A stretch of DNA of 64,000 nt, from assembly GCA_019426215.1 (NCBI GenBank), contig CM033401.1, positions 10,793,134 through 10,857,133 of the forward strand, given 5' to 3'. Below, in pieces: positions 1 to 10,938 of the stretch (position 1 is the first letter of the stretch; every line of letters starts with the position of its first letter). This DNA comes from Buddleja alternifolia (taxonomy: Eukaryota > Streptophyta > Magnoliopsida > Lamiales > Scrophulariaceae). The position numbers and the translations under genes are program-made. The notes beneath the pieces are model-generated. The model saw nothing but the letters and a program-made list of their open reading frames with translations. It was not told the DNA's origin and did no database searches.

Positions 1-848
1 GAATTTGCAAGTTTCAAGACCGGCTCATCACTTTGACCTTCATTCAGGTTGATGTGTATATCTATAACGTTTATATGAAGGTTCACCACCTTGATCTCGG
101 ATCAAAGGATATAAGCAAGGTATTAAATATTAGTATTGTTGTAGATTTTGGGGTGTTAAATTTACGAAAATTTTGACAGAAATTTTGAGAATATCCTTAG
201 TTCGGTTTCAATTTTAGAGAAATCATGGAATTCATAGAAATAATTAAAGATTTTAAATTAAAATTTGGGCATCTTTAATTCACATTACTATGTATTTTTT
301 ACATTAATGTATATATAATGAGCCTTGTTAATTAATATGAGTAAAATCTGTGGCAAAATTTAAAACAAGTAGAATTTGAAAGTAAAGTAATGAATAAATA
401 ACATTAAAATTTTACTAAAGCAAAACATATACAATTTTCATAAAATATATTATTAGTCATTTGGAATTTCTAGGATCAAAATCGTTGTATTCTGTCTCAC
501 ATCATGTGATGCCCCACATCCCACATGGGATAAAGATTGAAATATTGAATTCCTTATTAGCATTGGTCAAAGGACCTATGTGTATCTATTGAATTACCAT
601 TTTAGGCAAGTATTTCAGAGCCGAATTTTGGGATGCACACTTTAGGTATGGAGCCAATTTCGCGTCTAACGGGTTCGCAAGTACGGGGCATGACAAATAG
701 CATTTTTGATACTCTAGATGTCATTATTCCATTATCTATTTACTTGATATGACACCTTATATTGAAATCATAAGGATTGGCAGGTTAATTATATGTGAGA
801 GTGCGCACAGAAGCGAGATGGATTTAGCAAAGAATGACTTATTACTAT
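1..848. repeat. Dispersed repeat module and AT-rich intergenic DNA
   Basis: Roughly bases 1-120 resemble 48110-48230: both carry a 'cgactcatcactttga'-type stretch, then 'ataacgtt' and 'ccttgatctcgg/ccttaatctcgg' blocks. This looks like the edge of the same dispersed repeat that precedes the large inverted repeat at 48.4 kb. From about 130 to 839 I see only AT-rich DNA without a convincing gene, RNA or element boundary. Bases 840-848 are the left target duplication of the next element. Confidence 0.4.
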
Positions 849-1139
849 GGGATAATTACACTCACACCCCCTCAATGATGGGGTAATTACACAAACCTTT
901 CCTCACTAATTGATAATTACACTCACACCCCTTCAAGCTAAAGATTTATTAGAATTGCACCCCTTGTATGTATAACAATTCTTACAATTGCACCCTCTGT
1001 GTGTATAATAATTCTTACAATTGCACCCCCTGTAAACCTTACAAATAGATCCCTTGAAGGGGTATGTCTGTAATTATCAATTAGTGAGGGAAGGTTGGTG
1101 ATTACCCCATTATTGAGGGGGTGTGAGTGTAATTATCCC
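849..1139. mobile_element. MITE, probably Mutator-like, with ~80-bp inverted ends
   Basis: The left end (gggataattacactcacac) is the reverse complement of the right end (gtgtgagtgtaattatccc), and the similarity continues inward for about 80 bp on both sides. The flanks 840-848 (tattactat) and 1140-1148 (tattactaa) match at 8 of 9 positions, the duplication length expected of Mutator-type elements. There is no coding capacity, so it must be moved by another element's transposase. The same GGGATAAT terminus recurs at 25723, 28754 and, less clearly, near 34768 and 35381. Confidence 0.75.
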
Positions 1140-1148
1140 TATTACTAA

Positions 1149-2067
1149 TGTCACATGTAGATGATTGATGAAAAGGAACAAGTATATTGTGGTGACATAT
1201 TACCTCATTGTATAGATAACACGAAAGCATTTGAGATATTAAAGGTCATGATAGAGAAAAGTTTTAGATTCCTACAGTTAAAATTGGCTAAGTTTCTGAG
1301 GACGAAAAATCTTGTAAGGGGGAAGAATATAATGACCCAAACTCTTCAAGTAATAATATAAATATTAATGCGTCTTTTTTTGTAAATGATTCTTTTGGTG
1401 AGGGCTTTTTAATTATAAATAGAAATCTAAAGATTGGGTGAGTGGAATATATATTTCGAGGTCCTTTAGTTAATAATAAGAGTTGTGCTAGAACTAATCT
1501 TTGCTGATCGAATTGGGTACTCTGATTTATCTCCCCCAATTGTCTCCATTAATTATCAAACGGATATGGGAATGATATTAGCACTCCACCAATTACTATA
1601 GAAGCTCCAATTTCAAATTTTATATTAAAATAGGACAAGAATGCCCTTAAATCCTAAATTACATTATAATATATAAAATTAAATTCCCAGATTACCCTTG
1701 TGCCATTAAAATTAAATCTAACGTAGAGAGAAGGGGCAGGCGGTGGTGAATATCTTAGAGTTCTTCACCACCACAATATTATTCCTAGTTTGCTGCAAGC
1801 ATAAGCTTTTGTCTTTTCTGCTGATTTCTCAAAGCATACACACAACACATACATGGCTACACTTAATATAGTACAAATCAAAAAATGAACTTTGACATTA
1901 AAACATTTTTCTTGCAAGTCAACACCTCATATAATAAATTAGAAAACACTGTTTGGCCAAACAAACCTTAAACATAGTCATTAAAACAGAGGCAATTCAT
2001 AAATATAAACAATTAAAAAACATACTGTTCCGCAAAATATCTAAACGAAATATAGAGATAATGATAG
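1149..2067. other. AT-rich intergenic DNA, nothing recognised
   Basis: Short open frames at 1161-1361 (+) and 1288-1539 (-) overlap on opposite strands, have no recognisable motif and look like chance. I see no element ends, RNA gene or regulatory site that I can support. Confidence 0.4.
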
Positions 2068-3806
2068 TGTTAGGTGCCCGCGAGCCATTGATTGGCTTGC
2101 TTGCAAGTTTGTAAATACTATGACAGTATTGTTTTATGAATATATAACTTCTTTTGTCATTGTTATCCTAATTGCTTTTATGATATAGATAAAGATCCCG
2201 TGGATTCAATAAAGGAGTAGTCGGACTATGGAACACTCTCAAGTGCTGTAATTCTAAACTCCATTCCAAGTCATAGAAACAATGAGATAACGAATATCGT
2301 AGTCTTGTCAATGCTGTCTGTATATGTCATTTTCAAATGGGAGAGTGTCTTGTTCCTTAGACAATGACCCACCAGGTCAATGCATGTACAGAGATTCATA
2401 CTTAGGGAGAGTATGGAATTGAACGAATCCACAAGGACACCTTGTTGGTTTTGTGTCGAACTTGGAGTCCTTCGGTTTCATAGTGTGAGATTAATCCTTG
2501 GACCTGCAATGTCATTTCTTGGAAGGGTATTACCCACTATGATTTGATGTGCGCATTCACTCCAGGAGAGTTATACGGCGGCGCACGTTAGGTATAGTTT
2601 GGTAGGATAGCGGATCAGGTGACATTGGATATGGTATTCATCCAGGGTGAGACACCCGGTATTTTCTATGTTGTTGCGAGAACATAAATGAGCGATAAAA
2701 GCCTCTGATTAGAGCAGGGGACTTATAAGAGGGATTGGTAATCCCTGTTTATAAGACTGGATCATTAGATGTCACAACCCAGTCGTAGCTTCTAAGGTTA
2801 TTAGGGTTTCGAAAGTCGCCAAACCCTAGACCATAGACGGGAAAAAGATGAACAGATTCAACTCACGTGAAGAGCGTAACCTGGATAGATTTTGCTTTCT
2901 ATCATTAGCATCTAGGAAATCGAGGTAATGTTGCTAGACATCGATCCATGAACAATGGGCGCTTTGGATTACTATGGTAAAATTAATTCAAAGTCCAATT
3001 AATTATTTAGATAATTAATCTAGCCTATGGAAAAGGACTCATTGCTAGCTTGTTAATGAGCATAAGGGGTCACACACTTAACTTAGTGTAGTACCTATTG
3101 GTTAAGTTAATTCTATGAGAATTAACGGAGAAATTAACTAATTTAGGAAAGGATTAAAACTAATTAAATGGTCTTAATTAATTATAGTCTCTAATTTAAT
3201 CGAATATTAAATTAAGTGGAAGACAAATTAATTAGTGAAATAATTAATTAAATAAGAAAGAATTCATTAAGTTGGACTTAATTAATTGAATAAGTTATAG
3301 TTTATTTAATAAAGTCAATGAACTTGTGTAAATTAAATTGATTTGGGCCCAATTTGAATTAGAAGAGAAAAAGATGACCAGGGCCCACTAGGTCATGGGA
3401 AGACCTAGTGGACGGCCACCTTAAGGGGAAGAGATTCCATCCTCCACTTTATTCTACACGCCTCCCTTGCTCGAAGAGGAGAAGAATTTTTCTCTTCTTC
3501 TTTTTTTATTGAAAACAAGATATCCTACCTTTCACTCAATAAGCCAAAAGTTTGTCATCTTCTAGGCTAACACTGATAGAAGAAGACAAGGGTACAAGTT
3601 AAGGTGTGGATACAATTAGAGGAGCCAATTCAGGCACTGGAAGCGGGATTTATTTGTAAAGTTTCTTCAACAAGGTAAACACAAATAATCCTTTCTTGTT
3701 ATTTTGATGAATCCGATTATACCATATCAACCTATTTGTATTTAGGGGATGCGTTTTAATTGTTTTTCATTTTCGCTGTGAGCATCCCCAGGGTCGATTC
3801 CTAACA
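2068..3806 (+). mobile_element. Copia-type 5' LTR (1.74 kb)
   Basis: The segment begins tgttag and ends ctaaca, the short inverted ends expected of an LTR, and is followed at once by a tRNA-iMet-type primer-binding site. It contains a long, noncoding, AT-rich body with a palindromic 'actaggtc...gacctagt' block near 3388-3412. No matching 3' LTR or pol gene follows, since unrelated repeat sequence begins near 4190. The element is therefore a 5' fragment rather than a complete retrotransposon. The left flank is gatag; no right duplication can be tested. Confidence 0.75.
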
Positions 3807-3820
3807 GTGGTATCAGAGCC
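3807..3820 (+). other. Primer-binding site (tRNA-iMet type)
   Basis: The sequence gtggtatcagagcc lies directly after the LTR end. It contains the classical plant Copia primer-binding sequence TGGTATCAGAGCC, complementary to the 3' end of initiator methionine tRNA, where minus-strand DNA synthesis would start. Confidence 0.85.
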
Positions 3821-4190
3821 AAGGTTTGACATGGCTCGGATTTTTTTTGGTGATTATATGCTTTAAATTTGTTTTTAGCATATTCATATATATTGGATTT
3901 TCTGATTGATTTTTGGATCTGTTGATTGATCTTAATCTGAGAATATATGGCTGTGTTTTTGTGGTTTTGAATTAAAAAAAAAGGATTGAAATCGCATGGC
4001 TCGAAAGCCATGCGTCGCTGTCGAAACAGAGGCGCTGCCATTCGAGACGGCGAACAGCCGAGATCGCTGTTGCGATCTGGCGCAAACAGCACTGGTGCTG
4101 TGCGCCAAATCACGAGCAGCCATCAGGGCTACTCGTCGGGCGCCATCGCTACAAACGGGAGCAGCCTTCCTGTTTTGGGATGCCTAGAAG
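3821..4190 (+). mobile_element. Copia leader remnant
   Basis: This is the untranslated leader that follows the primer-binding site. A GC-rich patch (about 3993-4200) contrasts with the AT-rich LTR. Several overlapping open frames on both strands arise from this composition and show no Gag motif. The right border near 4190 is approximate: from there the sequence matches the dispersed repeat seen at 48.3 kb. Confidence 0.5.
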
Positions 4191-4587
4191 GGAGGCCCAC
4201 CGCTTGGCATAAGCTAGGGCTTCTTCCAAGTTTGCTTAATTGCATTTTGGTTTGGATATGAACTTTTGCATGTTGATTATGAGCTCCCATGGTTTCTCTG
4301 ATATAGGTATTGGATGGAGGAGTCATAAATCACTTGAACTTTTTCGATAGTTATCTCTTTAATATTTATATTTATCAAAAGAACATTTGCTATTTTGGCG
4401 CAATTTCATTGGCTCACATATGAAAAAGATAAACTCCATTGGTGTTATCTCTTTAATACCAATGATTTAAAGATCATTTGATTTGTCCACATATCCACTT
4501 CGCGCAATTTGATTGATTCTTGACTTCTTATTTGCAAGACATGATTTAATTAGTTGCAACACCTCAATTTGACACTTGGTGGGATTT
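4190..4587 (+). repeat. Dispersed repeat, left part (copy of 48.3-48.7 kb)
   Basis: The order of blocks 'tgttgattatgagctc', 'ggatggaggagtca', 'catttgattgg/tttgattg' and 'acaagacat' matches 48340-48670. The copy is split here by the LTR element at 4588-6358 and resumes at 6359, where 'caataaaatacatattaaa'-like sequence matches 48690 onward. No coding capacity is seen. Confidence 0.6.
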
Positions 4588-4970
4588 TGATGGTCCCAAG
4601 TGGCATACGAAAGGGTCTAGAAGGGGGGGGTTGAATAGACCCTGAAATCTTTTTCGACTTCACAAATTTTCGTATCACTTTAGAAATTTGAACGCTTGGA
4701 AAACTGAGCGCTTGGGTCAGACGCTTCAGAATAGTTAACTTAGACTTAGTGATTTCAGCAGTTTACCAAAGTAGGGCAACACTTAGATCGCTTAATCAGG
4801 GTTAGCACAGCGGAAATAATGTTTAGCGTTCCTTTTAGTTAAATTAGTCGCTTTGCAATTTTACTTGTCTTTTTCAGACTAATATAAAGTGAAGAATATG
4901 AGACAATAAAATAAATGACACAATAATTGTAAGGTTCGTTGGGTGATGTAATCCCAACTACGTCCTTCTT

Positions 4971-5225
4971 CTCCTTGATCACTTGGAGGCAATCCACTAA
5001 ATTGATTCTCGAAGAATCACATAGAGACTTCTACAAAATAGGGAAACAGGAAGAGATGGATATGGATAACTTGAGCTCCTTGGTCACACAGATTTCTGCT
5101 GTAAGCCACTTCAATTCTTTGCTTCTGGAAAGGTGATCTCAAGCTCCTTGATCACACAGATTTCAGCTCCAATAAAAATCTTTTCCAAGATGGCCTTGAG
5201 CTCCTTGATCACACAGACTTCAGCT
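4971..5225 (+). repeat. Imperfect ~60-100-bp direct repeats inside the solo LTR
   Basis: The phrase 'ctccttg(a/g)tcaca' recurs at about 4971, 5077, 5143 and 5201. The last three extend through 'cacagatttcagctcc'-like sequence. Short open frames at 4939-5330 are produced by this array and show no protein family signature. Confidence 0.65.
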
Positions 5226-5888
5226 CCAATAAAGACCTTTCTTCAACAAGCTTCTCTTACTCAAAAATACTGTTTGTGGAAGTCAACATTCTTTCTCACT
5301 CAGATGAAAGGTGTTGAGGGTTTATTGTAACAGGTTTGTTTGATGTTGGGAAGTTCAAACAACTTGTGATATCTCAGTAAAAATTTAGGTTTCTTCTTTG
5401 GAAGAGGTTTGAGATATCTAGTGACTGTCTGGAATGTATTTGAGAAGCTTGATGGATTTTGGCTATGGAGTTTGCAAGCTTTTCTCTCAAATTATTTCAG
5501 CAAAGTTTCTCTCTCTTCTCACTCTCTAAGGTTTTGCTGAAGTGTACTATTTATAGAGATTCTTGGGATTTGTCCGTTGGACACAATCAGGCGCGTGTCT
5601 CTCACACAGAGCTTCAAATAGTCCCTTTTCTGACATTCCTTAATTTCTGCTGATTCCAATTGGACAGGAGCAAGTTTGAATTCTGAAAAGCTGACAGTCT
5701 AGTCAAAAAAGGTGGCTTGTCCACAAGTTATACTGTCTATTTACATTTAATGCACTTATCAAGCATTTAATGCATTTTGAATTTATTTCTCGTTGGAAAT
5801 AAATATCCGTTGGTGATTGCATTTAAGTCCTTGATAACTTGGGTTTTATCCTTCAGGTGAATTTGAAAGCTGGACGCTTCAGTCGCTC

Positions 5889-6056
5889 AGACGCTTGAAT
5901 CAGCCGAGCGCTTGAAACAGCCGAGCGCTTGAATCAGCCGAGCGCTTGAATCAGTCGAGCGCTTGAAATCTCCGAGCGCTTGAATCAGCCGAGCGCTTGA
6001 AATCTCCGAGCGCTTGATTCAGCCGAGCGCTTGAATCAGCCGAGCGCTTGAATCAG
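5889..6056 (+). repeat. 17-bp tandem array, about 10 units
   Basis: The unit is approximately ccgagcgcttgaatcag, with aatcag, aaacag and aaatct variants at the 3' side. The core GCTTGA(A/T) occurs ten times at a constant 17-bp spacing. Single related units ('gagcgcttgggtcag', 'acgcttcag') also occur near 4705-4730 at the other end of the same LTR. The array is much more GC-rich than its surroundings. Confidence 0.85.
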
Positions 6057-6358
6057 AAATCCTGAAGTAGTCTTTTAGCGTTTGACAGACGCTCAAAGCA
6101 AATCTTTATCTTCTCTTGACTTCAGACGCTGATCTTCAACTTCATCCTTGATAGACTCACTCAGAATTCTATCAGTGACTTGGTATTAAATACTTAGTCT
6201 AAAATCTATAAAGATAAAAATTACAGGCCTAACAAAATAAGTAAACTTTCAAACGCTTATACAATATTTCTATGAAAGTACAAACCTACATTCTTTTGGG
6301 GTCTAACATGGAATCCTATCTTGTCATCATCAAAACATCTAACATGAAATTTCTAACA

Positions 6359-6560
6359 GATTTTATATTTCAATAAAATACATATTTAAATATCAATTAA
6401 TTCAATTATTAAATTTTTGGAATTAAATATGATATTCCCAAAATATAGATAAAAAGACTTAAATTAATAGTAAATATAATATTCTACTTGTCATCGTATG
6501 GATATAAATTTATTTTGTCTACACAGTTGTCATAACTTCCACAAAGATTAATAAACTTAG
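6359..6560 (+). repeat. Dispersed repeat, right part
   Basis: This continues the repeat interrupted at 4587: 'caataaaatacatatt', 'atcaattaa', 'tttttggaattaaat' and 'cacttgtcat'-like blocks follow in the same order as 48690-48800. The outer boundary is approximate. Confidence 0.5.
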
Positions 6561-7889
6561 CCATATAATAATGAAAAGAAAATTCATATTGGCACTCCAC
6601 AATTTGTTTTCTTAAGTAATTGACAAAATTACACTTTTGTATTATCTTATAATAATTATCAAAAAAAAAGTATTATCTTATAATAAATCATGAAGAATAA
6701 AATATTATTGTCTGATTTATAATAGATCCGTTTAACCTCTTTTTTATTTTATTTTTCGGTTTTCAATATATTAAGGAATTTTCTATTTATTTATTTTCAT
6801 CTTTATTGTAATTGTTTTATATGTGATATTATAATAAATATCTATTTGATTTCTGATGGTGCTTGTTGATTTTTCTATTGTTAAATAAGAATGTCTAAAA
6901 TTATAGGCGGTCAGTTCTTTCTACCACAAAATAAAAAATTTAAATTGAGACCAAATGAAAAAAAAAATGTATGTGAAACTAATGTAAGGTGTTGATTATA
7001 AAAAAAAGTTAAAGTTTCATATTCTAGAAGAAATAACAAGTATTTTTATTCGACAAGTTCATAATTGAAGTGTCCACCGTTAGCGACGGAGCCGTCAGGA
7101 CGAAAGGGGTTGAGGGAACCAAACTCTAAAAATATCAACCCCCCCCCCCCCCCCCCCCCCCCCCCCACCCACACAAAACCCCATTTAATTTTCTTTCTTT
7201 CATTAATTCCAGGGCAATATTGTCAATAATCAAAGGAAAAAGTCAAAGTGGAGTATCTCTATTATTTTGTGGAGTATCTCTATCAACTTCCTAATAAAAA
7301 TAGTTGTGATCATATATGTAAAGTAACATATACGGTATGTAATTATCAAAAAAATAATATATATTATATATACACGGTACGTCTCAAGTCACAACACGGG
7401 ATCAGCATATCTCATATTATCAATATTTACATATTAAAAATATATATTGATTCCCTGTCTAAGATAGCTACTTGAGAATTCATATAAATTCTTGGTCGGT
7501 CATTACCGGATTATCTACGTATTATATTGTTTATGACAAATTAGTGTGGTTAAACTATCAAGAATTGATATGTAAATTAAAACCAATTTAATTTAATATA
7601 AATCAAATCCATTTTAATTTATTATAAATTAAATTTTATTTAATTTTAATTTAAGACTCTAATTTAGAAGAAAGACCCAACCCATGTTTATTTAAATACA
7701 AAGCCCAACACTTCTTTTCTTTAGATATCAGATTGGCCCTTTATTCAATTAATTCGAGTGGGCCAAGCCCATCTCCCTTTTAATTAATAAATGTGATTGG
7801 GCATTTGTTTGATTAATTCAAGTGGGCCAAGCCCAACACCCTTTTAATTAATATTATACTGGACCAAGCCCAATACACAATTTAATGTG
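6561..7889. other. AT-rich intergenic DNA with a 28-base C tract
   Basis: No gene is supported. Bases 7139-7166 are an uninterrupted run of 28 C residues, which may be unstable or an assembly artefact. From about 7690 to 7890, repeated 'gggccaagccca' phrases alternate with 'ttaattaat'. This may belong to the Copia element to the right, but I cannot fix a boundary. Confidence 0.4.
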
Positions 7890-8553
7890 TAATGGACTCG
7901 GCCCAACATAACAAATGCCCTAGCCCAAATCATCCATCTCCTTCCTCCAAGTCCTGCCGCCATCGCCGGAGCTGCACCGTGCCGGAAGTTTTTCGATCAA
8001 GGCGGCGGGGCCCGGCGCCGCTGTCTTCGTCCGTCAATCCTCTGACCAACCCTGATCCGGGAACAACCGATAGACTGCGATTTCAGTCAAGTTTTGAGCC
8101 CCGAAAACCCGCTCTTTCCATGGCTGAAATCCGCCATCTCCGGCGTCGATTCAGTCGACTTATACGCCGGCTCAAGGCGGCTGGATGTTCCAAGGCCAGT
8201 TTCAGCGCGTTCAGCCTGAAATCTTCATGGTCTTGAACAGCCAAGTCCGATGATTTCGACGGCGGCCTTTGCGACAAAAACAGCGGCTCAAATCCCACCT
8301 ACGGAATCCCAGATTAGGTCCGACAATTCGCCGGCAATTTTAGCCGTTTTGTGCACAGGGGCCGACGGGATCTTTCAATCCAGAAACAATCAAGTTTCCA
8401 GAAATACAAAAAAAATTCAGATTTGTAAATCAGATAAATCCCCAGATGTATGAACAGAATTGCAAATTCCAAATTTCAGATTCCAAATATCATCTCGATT
8501 TTTCAGCCCAGATTTTAATTCAGATTTTCGATCCAATAATATTGATTCAAAAC

Positions 8554-8735
8554 ACCAACGGGGTTGGTCCGAGTGGTAAGCAGCTCGATTCCGCTTAAGC
8601 AAGGTCTCGAATTCGATTCTTTGTATACGCAGTTACCCCCGTTGGGAGACTCACCCACCAGGCCAGGTGTGCGACCCGGGTCGACCAACAGATTAGTTCG
8701 ACAATGCCCGGTATAATGTGGTAGGCAACCGAAAA
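8554..8735 (+). mobile_element. tRNA-derived SINE (182 bp) with 16-bp target duplication
   Basis: Perfect 16-bp duplications, aatattgattcaaaac, flank the body at 8538-8553 and 8736-8751. The 5' part carries RNA polymerase III promoter-like boxes: an A box (tggtccgagtgg, 8565-8576) and a B box (gaattcgattc, 8609-8619). The 3' end runs into a short A tract (gaaaaaa). The long exact duplication indicates target-primed reverse transcription. It sits inside the leader of an older Copia copy, so it is the younger insertion. Confidence 0.85.
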
Positions 8736-8829
8736 AATATTGATTCAAAACCAATAATTACGCGATAAACATGAATCAACTCATAAACATGCATAATCGC
8801 GTAAATAAATCAACGAACCCAACAAATTT

Positions 8830-8843
8830 GGCTCTGATATTAC
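8830..8843 (-). other. Primer-binding site on the minus strand (tRNA-iMet type)
   Basis: On the + strand the sequence is ggctctgatattac. Its reverse complement, gtaatatcagagcc, matches TGGTATCAGAGCC with a few changes. It abuts the LTR that begins at 8844, fixing the orientation of this Copia element as minus. Confidence 0.75.
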
Positions 8844-10458
8844 TATTGGGAATCTTGGTATCATGCGCAGCGGAAATTAAAACATATTCGGATTCCCAAA
8901 AGCCAAGATCAATATATGGATTTTCGTTGATTTTAACATAAAACGAAGAACAAGAAAAACTTACATTTTTCGAGTTCTATTAATTATCGCGTATCTTTAA
9001 CGGTCCAATTATCCCGTCTCTAGATCTTCACGCAGGAACAGAATTTTGGAAATCTTCATCATCGTCTCTCGAGGTGGCTAAGCAGAGATAATATGAATCT
9101 TTTCTGTCTTGTATTTTGGTGGAAGATTTTTCGTATTGTGATTAGTGTGAATGACTGAATTCATTAATTGTCTAGGGCTTGTGTTGGAGGATTAAATAAT
9201 CCTCCAACTTAAGCCCATGCAGTACACGCCCAACTGGGCTATCGGACGCGCCATGTGGGCTGAATTGACCCAATCAATTTAGTCCACTTAGTTTAATTAT
9301 ATTACATTTAATCCAATTAAATAAATATACATTAAATTAATATTCCAATTTAAATATTTAATTAACCATTGTTTAATTCAATTAAACAACCATTTAAATT
9401 AGTTCGTCCAATTAATTAATTCATCCTAGCATAGGACAAATGACCAAAATACCCTCCAAATACAAAACTCGATTTCCGGTCTATTCCTTTATAGAGCGAC
9501 TCTTTAGGTTCGTCTCGATTGACAATGGGAGGATACCAAAGGATGTGAGTGACACCTAGCCAACATCGTGGCCCCACATCGTAGCCCAACCGAGTATAAA
9601 ATGACTATGTCATTACGAACCTCTAAAATATGAGTATAAGCCCTTCACTGACGTATCCCGATCGAGTGAGAGTCATGGAATGTCAAACTTACAGGACTCG
9701 ATGTTATGCTAAGAATCATAGTAACATGAGATTACAGAACTACCCTCCGTGTCAAACACGAGTTAGTTCATGAGCTCTGGCTAGAGACTTTAATCTCATT
9801 TACCCATGATCGCATAGGATACTTCTCGTTTACTTTCGAGACAGTGAATTCCTTCTTGCTAATCAGTTAAGACTGCTACTTGCCCATCAAGCCGCACTTC
9901 GAGGTTGACCTCACCAATGGGTGAATTGGATTTAACTATTTTAATGATAGACTTGACGTCACAAGCACATCTTCAACGTGATTACTCAGGTCTCAAGCTC
10001 ACGCATACTATCATAATCAGTAATCCAGTCATTGATAGTCAATGAGTAAAAACCCATGTGATCGGATTACTATGAGTTGTGTTCGAATACATTAATCCCA
10101 TCAATGTATCGATAACATAAACTCCCACTATCCCATAGTGTCCGACTGACACTTCTTGTCAGAGCATGTGTCATACAAGTCCAAATGAATCTCAATGCCC
10201 AATTGAAATTTTCTGACTTGCGAACCATTTAAGTGATCAAGTACCAAATTTTCCAGTGCATTTCTCCTTAACTACTATAAGGAGTGGAAGTTCTGCTTTG
10301 ATTCACATGGACTTATTATTCATTCAAGTCTTATAGATGCAATTAAGACTAATATGAACAATATATTAAATGTCTTTCTATTAGTTAAGGGTTGTGCAAT
10401 GTAAACTAGTGCCTTATATTCTAATCTCTTTGTTGGCATCGAGGGCACTTTCCCAACA
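8844..10458 (-). mobile_element. Copia-type LTR (1.6 kb), minus orientation
   Basis: The + strand ends are tattggga (a mutated tgttggga) and tcccaaca, inverted copies of each other. The primer-binding site lies just left of it, so this is the 5' LTR of an element running leftward. It is noncoding and contains AT-rich and 'atcccatagtgtcc'-type stretches. No second LTR is found to the left within the window, so the element is truncated or rearranged. Confidence 0.7.
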
Positions 10459-10938
10459 TCTGTGCCCAAGCTCAATGTTAGGGTTTAGGTCTAGGCCTCA
10501 ACCAAAATCCCGGGCTTGGGTTCGGGTCTGGTCAAATTTACCCATTGATATCTTGAATAAATATATTCAACATTTCAAATATTGATTCATAGAGGTTTAA
10601 AATAAGTAAATATTTTTATTTTTATTTAATTCTTGGTATTTTCTTTATTTCTTCCATCTTTTCCTCTCTCACCCACCATCCCCGGTCCGACCATTCAAAG
10701 AGAAGCACCACCCTTTTCATGACCGCAACGTATCCGTGCCAAATCCAGCAATGCCCCGCAACCCAATCGCCCACCACAAGCCTCCCCTAACCCCATCTTC
10801 CCCTTTCCTAACCATTCCTCTACAGGAAACCGCTGAGTCACACGGCATGTGAGCCCCTCATCCCTACCCAACCACCTCTTCGTAACGTAGAGGAAGTTAT
10901 AGATTTTAAGGTAACTATTTGAAGAAACATGTCTTTGC
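10459..10938. other. Intergenic DNA, nothing recognised
   Basis: A C-rich stretch at about 10665-10880 could be old gene or element debris, but no protein motif is readable. The short + frame at 10394-10585 crosses the LTR border and is not a gene. Confidence 0.4.

Larger units (their letters stand above)
4588..6358 (-). mobile_element. Solo LTR (1.77 kb) with 5-bp target duplication
   Basis: The segment starts tgatgg and ends taaca. It is flanked by identical gattt at 4583-4587 and 6359-6363. Read on the - strand it starts TGTTAGAAATTTC, which is why I place it on that strand. It has no primer-binding site, polypurine tract or coding frame inside, so I read it as a solo LTR left by recombination of a larger retrotransposon. 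It interrupts an older dispersed repeat whose two halves match 48.3-48.8 kb. It carries two internal repeat arrays, listed separately. Confidence 0.75.
7890..8843 (-). mobile_element. Copia leader region, minus orientation, with inserted SINE
   Basis: This lies immediately inside the LTR at 8844-10458 and next to its reverse-complement primer-binding site, so on the - strand it is the element's leader. The part at 7960-8360 is rich in CCG/CGG, like the leader after the LTR at 3806. Open frames at 7892-8236 (+) and 8083-8298 (-) are mutually overlapping products of that composition. A SINE interrupts it at 8554-8735. The far (left) end is not resolved. Confidence 0.5.

Noticed and set aside
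849..6056. CRISPR-like arrays
   Set aside because: The repeated units are MITE inverted ends and a spacerless tandem array in plant DNA; there are no unique spacers.
7892..8298. 114-aa plus frame and overlapping 71-aa minus frame
   Set aside because: They overlap on opposite strands in the GC-rich Copia leader and have no protein family features.
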